Positions 59,085 through 64,000 of a stretch of DNA of 64,000 nucleotides are shown piece by piece. Within the stretch, counting starts at the first letter, position 1; every line of letters begins with the position of its first letter. The position numbers were made by a program, and so were the translations under genes. The DNA comes from Trichoplax adhaerens. Its lineage: Eukaryota; Placozoa; Uniplacotomia; Trichoplacea; Trichoplacidae. Below the pieces are notes generated by a model. The model was not told where the DNA came from. It ran no database searches and was given only the letters and a program-made list of their open reading frames with translations. The stretch spans positions 467,922 through 531,921 of the forward strand of contig NW_002060966.1 of the NCBI RefSeq assembly GCF_000150275.1. Reading direction: 5' to 3'.

Positions 59085-61279
59085 ATTAATATCCAATAAT
59101 GATATTTAGTTACGCACAATTTATTTTCAACTGTAATGGTAACTTTAAATAATTCCTTATGATTTCTTTTTGTAGCTTCAACTATATAAGGCTTCTTAAA
59201 CTAATCAGATCAACCTAATCGATTGAATAGTGACGGTTTAAAATTCACATTTAACTCTGATTTCATGGATCACTTAGTACCAAGAACTTTATTAATAGAT
59301 TAACTTTAACGTAGTCATTGTATAACATCGATGTCGTTATTTATAAATATAAAATGCGTTGATTACAGCAGTTAATGCTGTACTATCAATACTAGAACAG
59401 CATAGGTGCTGTGATTAGCTTAAAGTCTTGTAGCATACTAAATAATAATAGTTTATGTACTGTATCGGTCATGTTAACGCCTTGTGTAATACGGTAATCA
59501 TATTAATTATTAGCAGATGCAAACACTGCATAGTTATCGTTATAAGATTCGAAACAAATCCATATTTGTTCAAGTACAGTAATTTTTCAGAAATATAGTG
59601 AATTTATATGGAATGACAGCGAAGAAACTGGCTGTAGGTTGGTCATTAATAGCCAATAACGGTCTAAGACTGTTGATGTCTCGGCGACAAGAGTCAACTT
59701 TAAATAAAGTAAATATGATTCATAGATTGTCAAATCTTGCATGGAATAGATGCAATAAACAAATTGTGAATTTGATATGCAATAACTACATTATTGTTTA
59801 AAATGTAGAAATTATTCTCCTTTGTATTCGCTCGAGAATAATGAACTTGTTAAGTGCTCCCCTCGTAATGATACAGTTCGTATAGTTAATTAACTCTAGC
59901 TATTTTATCAACTACAGCTAGATTGGAAATAGAATAGCCTGCTGAAGTTGTAATAACTTTACAATCTATAACTTAGAGTAAGAGGAATTTATGGCTCTCA
60001 AATCCTCATAAACACCTTAAATCAAATGGAATGCAACTTAATGTTAGCTGTTTTCTGTAGAGACGCCCGATTATTGTTGTTAAAGACAGTTGTGACTACG
60101 TGTACACAAGCTGGTCGTGCCATACATTGAAGTAGTCGTTTCGTTCCCATTTCAGAAATCTAATGGAAAGAGAACATGTGGAGCATTGTTTATCAGCCAA
60201 TAATTCTAATTAATTATGAAATGGCAAATTCTGCAAGGATTTACACTTACCATAACACGTTACACTTCAGAAATAAACGTGCCTACGTCATACTGACCGA
60301 ATGTATTTCAGAATGAAATTATTATATCGGTAGGATAAGGGATAATCTATAAGGATGTTCCGCTATAATTAGTACTACGAGAAATATGAATCAATTAAAA
60401 GCACAAATGTAGCGTGCTGCTCAGATGATTATAACTGATTCAACTCCTATGTAGGAGCTACTGATGAAATGCATTAAAAAATCCTACAAGCAGCGACAAG
60501 TAGGCCTGATCGATGCTGTACTTATGCAGACTTTATACTAGATCTCCCAAAATGTACTTATAGCTCTACAACGATACAACATAAAGCAAATTAGGACAAC
60601 GTTAAAGAAGACAAATAGAGTAAGTATAATAACTTCATTAGCCCATGAATGCATAAGAAATAGCAAAGCCAAAGTCTAACTGAACGGATATATTTTTGAA
60701 CGACATATTTTATGCATAATATGAGGAATTGCTGATTATGGAATGTTATAAAGAAATCGTGCAAACTGCGACAAGTAGGTCTGATCGATACAGCACTAAT
60801 CTAGAGCCATAGTTAGAGCCCTAAAGATACGCTTATAACTCTACAGCGATGCAATATCGAATAAATTAGGATAATGATTAAGAAGACGGATAGTGTAACT
60901 ATAGTAACTTCATGACCGGTGCATGCGTAAAAATAAGAGTGATACTTAACTAATACTAACCGAAAGTATTGTCGATCACCAGAATAGTTTCTATAAGGTA
61001 CGGAATAGGGTATAAGTAGTTTGTGTTTAATAGACGGCATTTATACTGTATCCCATTTGACACGCAAGCGTAGTTTCGTCATTATTGATGCCGTATCCAT
61101 AGCAACTTAATCAAGCTAAATTGCTGTATGGCAATAGTTGACATTAAAAAGATTTCAAGCTATAACATAAGTCAGCGTCACGGAATTGAAATCGGACATG
61201 AAATTTTAGCTAGTAATATCCGATTATTCTTTAATTTAAAAGGTTATTTCGTTGTATCATCATCTTCCTCATTGCCAAG
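59085..61279. promoter_or_regulatory. Shared upstream region of two divergent genes
   Basis: 2.2 kb between the UBXN11-like ATG (minus) and the CCDC81-like ATG (plus). Any promoters and 5' exons of both genes must lie here or in neighbouring introns. No TATA box or known motif is convincing. It contains a duplicated segment (60440-60925). Confidence 0.4.
60440..60925 (+). repeat. Two diverged tandem copies of a ~220-base segment
   Basis: 60440-60660 and 60725-60925 are collinear. Shared blocks: GCGACAAGTAGG-CTGATCGAT, CTTATA-CTCTAC-CGAT-CAATA and GTTAAAGAAGAC/GATTAAGAAGAC with AGTAACTTCAT-like ends. Confidence 0.75.
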
Positions 61280-64000
61280 ATGAATGGATTAATTGATGAA
61301 GCAAAAAAGAATCGTTTCTCAACCATTCCTGATCTTTCCACCAATGGTAAGTATAAGATCATAAAATGTGATGATGCTATGGTCGATTGCTTTAACACCA
61401 GAGAAAAACTGATCATAATAATCATAAGCATGTTTCAAATTGATACGGTGATCTATTGATAAGCTATACCCTGTACATTTGAACTTTAAGATTTGATAAT
61501 TTGTTCTCTTTCATTTTATCAGATGTCCTTGATATTTGGGACAATATTTCGAGATTTGTCGAACAGCAAATGCTGTTGCAAAAGGTGTGCTACGCTATAT
61601 CACTTCATTTATTGACAAAGGATTAGTAACTTTCAAAACTTGCTACATTAGCGGAAATAAATGTAAAAGGCTATTTGAATGTCATATTGACGGCATATTT
61701 ATATTGATTAGGGTGTTTCCATACCTGGCTTGGGGACATTTACTTTCTCTCAAAAGAAACTCGATATGGGTGGCAATAAATATATTCTATTCCAACGTCC
61801 TATATTTACGATATCCGAAAAATTCGCCCAAAGCCACGGCATAGCCTTTACTAAAACTTATACCCCAGGTAGCTATAACATAGATATATGTACAATATCA
61901 AGATGATGTAAAGTGATTCAAATATGGCATGTACAAGAACTCGCAGTAGCATTTCTAAAAATTGATAGAAATTAATTTAACTGCAATAAAGTCTATCAAG
62001 TAATCATAACAACCTAAACGGAGTGATTAGAGAACGATTGTACGATGATAATCAGGCGCCATTATCAATCAACAATACACTTTAGTGATTTTGTGTTGCA
62101 AATGATAGGGTGGAAAATATCGACGAAGTTAATGCTTTTCCCTGCTGTTGTACAAATTTTAATTAAATTAGTTCATTGCAGTGAATATATAATTCTTGTA
62201 GATCGATCATTATTTTTCTTTTAATCATCGGTAACTTTTCGATTAACTATTTATTGAGTATTGTTGTATTAACATTTCCACAGTATAGCAGAAAAAGCAC
62301 TCATTTCTATTTCTATTTACATATACATATATAAAATTTAAACGAGAAAATGTTGTACCGTAATTAAAATGAGTTAAGCTGCTAGTAAACTTTAATTTTC
62401 TTTAAACGAAATTGACAGCTTACTGCAAGCTTTGCGCCAATAAGTAATATTTAATGGAAAGTAAATTGTGATTATGCCAATGGGGTCTAACGGTAGTTGC
62501 AGTTAAGTTAGATTCAACTAGTCTTTCCAATGGTAGGTACATATTACTTCATAGCAAGGATGTTTCTGATCGGTTTTTACCTATTATAAAAAATAGGTGA
62601 GATCCCGGTCATATCTTTAAATCTATCGTATTTATCCAATGAGAGTCCATTTAACCGTGATACTATCGAGGCTTGCGTAAAAGAGGTCCTTATGGCTCTG
62701 TCAAAGTCGGTTCGAGCAAATCGTAACATAGAGTTTACATTTACGGGCGTCGGTAGACTATGCATTCGTAGCAAAAAGGTCAAAATGAAGTTTTTCAAAG
62801 AGTTTATTAATTGTATGGACGGCTCTGGTCATCTGGCTCAAGCCTTGAGCAATGTAAGATATTTATAATAAAATAAGTTCAAAACATGTGACTGGTTCAT
62901 GCTAATAACTAATCAACGTTATCCACAAACAGAGACCTTTTACCGCTGATTCAGTCATTTCACCCACTAAACGCCCTGGAACTGGGAATACAGTTATTTT
63001 ACCCAGGTACTACTCAGAACATAAACAAATCATTGGGATATAAATGGATATTTCATCAATTATGATACAAGCTGAAGTTAACCGTTTATTTCTTATTTCA
63101 TTTGCTGTAAATTAGATTGAATACACCCGTAGATAAAGATGCCTTAGCTCCAGAAACTAGCCGACTAACTCCAATTTCCAGGCGTTCAGTTACTTCTTTA
63201 GGCCATGTAAGTGATGGTCGAAAAAGTATGCCAATTATCCAAGAAGACATGGAGGAATTTAAATTAAACGGTATTGGAGAGAGTACTTTAGGATGAGCCC
63301 TTCATTTTCTAGTTGATATCGTTTTTATCTGACAGCTTAATAACTTTAACTAGATGAGGAAAATTTAAAGCACGATAATAAATCAAACGTTTTGAGGGAA
63401 AGCGAGATACACGGAAATTCTGATCAAAAATTGTCGTTTAAAAACAGTCCAGAAGAAATGATTGAAAATCAATTATCACCTATTAAACGTGATACGCTTC
63501 TAACTCCGAATAATTCCAGAGCCCCTTCACGGCAGCAGTCATTATCGCCTAGAGAGCAGTTGAGTCCATCAAGACGCACTAGTAATGCAAGCAGGTTATC
63601 TGTAGAAAAACCTTCCGGAAGTCGTTCTCCTTCAACAGCTAGAACTCATGTTGATAATCAGAAACCATCTGAGGATTCAACTGGCAAGCTACAAACCGAG
63701 TTTGGAGAAAAGAATGCTGTTGCCGCAGGTAAGGTTTTACTATGCCCCCATCATGGTCAAGCTGGACAAGAATTATGTTATTTGTGTCACCAGCGGGAAG
63801 CAAAGAATGTTCAAATATCTTATGCTAAAGAGAAAGCTCAAATGGATAGAGATTATGATACAATCTTACAAAAATATCAACAACAACAAGATGCAGAACG
63901 TATTACTAAAGAATTGGTAAGCACTATTATGCTTTCGGCATAGTTTATTTCATAAAGAGCCCTCAATATCGATTAGTTCACTGTACTATTTTCAGTCAAT
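61280..64000 (+). CDS. CCDC81: CCDC81-like protein (two HU-like domains), 3' partial
   Basis: Exons with matching phases: 61280-61346, 61523-61584, 61712-61868, 62597-62853, 62933-63006, 63116-63270 and 63354-63916, whose donor GTAAGC shows the gene continues off the window. The first HU-like domain has VLDIWDNISRFVEQQMLLQK, GVSIPGLGTFTFSQKKL and FQRPIFTISEKFAQSHG. The second runs from GEIPVISLNLSYLS through CVKEVLMALSKSVRANRNIE to FTGVGRLCIRSKKVKMKFF and MDGSG. A Ser/Pro-rich linker follows, then the Cys/His block LCPHHGQAGQELCYLCHQRE and the start of a charged helix. This is the CCDC81 layout. CCDC81 is reported as a centrosome/centriolar-satellite protein; the HU-like domains resemble bacterial HU DNA-binding proteins. 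The ATG at 61280 opens the frame and is followed by a good donor. Confidence 0.92.

Noticed and set aside
61536-61844. 102-codon ORF.
   Set aside because: It is out of frame with CCDC81 exons 61523-61584 and 61712-61868, which match the family in other frames.
62577-62798. 73-codon minus-strand ORF.
   Set aside because: Antisense of the second HU-like domain exon of CCDC81 (62597-62853).
1-64000. CRISPR array or prokaryotic operons.
   Set aside because: No regularly spaced direct repeats, and genes are spliced with animal domains.

Overview
The window is metazoan nuclear DNA: very AT-rich, standard genetic code, genes broken into short exons by GT..AG introns (many 80-300 bases), with animal-specific domains (VIT/vWA of PARP4, CARD, TIR, UBX/SEP, CCDC81). 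Base composition, short introns and KLC-like TPR genes fit an early-branching animal, most likely a placozoan (Trichoplax type). The taxon is inference; the gene families are read from the sequence. Most real genes are invisible to single-ORF scanning, so I rebuilt them by splice phase.

Layout. 101-8627 (+): 3' half of a PARP4-like gene; the BRCT/PARP part would lie upstream of the window. 8628-23750: gene-poor, with diverged duplications carrying three decaying copies of one death-domain exon (about 11.6, 15.8 and 20.8 kb). 23751-24770 (+): intronless TPR gene. 25981-32134 (+): a large gene encoding a disordered region, a ZU5/UPA (FIIND-like) module and a C-terminal CARD. 32135-35964: degraded DNA with a 50-base N gap and a possible fourth death-domain relic. 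35965-38295 (+): a seven-exon TIR-only gene. 40003-41046 (+): a broken piggyBac transposase. 41047-49794: no gene seen, but an old 350-base duplication and two strong hairpins. 49795-52440 (+): an 881-residue protein with 20 TPRs and a possible N-myristoylation signal. 54666-59084 (-): UBXN11-like gene. 61280 to the right edge (+): CCDC81-like gene, cut by the window end.

How they go together. UBXN11-like and CCDC81-like genes are divergent across a 2.2 kb gap. The middle of the window (11-38 kb) concentrates death-fold and innate-immunity modules: death-domain relics, FIIND-CARD and TIR. The FIIND-CARD order matches vertebrate CARD8 and the C-terminus of NLRP1, yet the autoproteolysis tripeptide is not visible. 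This region is my best candidate for an undescribed system: a small cell-death/sensing gene neighbourhood in an early animal.
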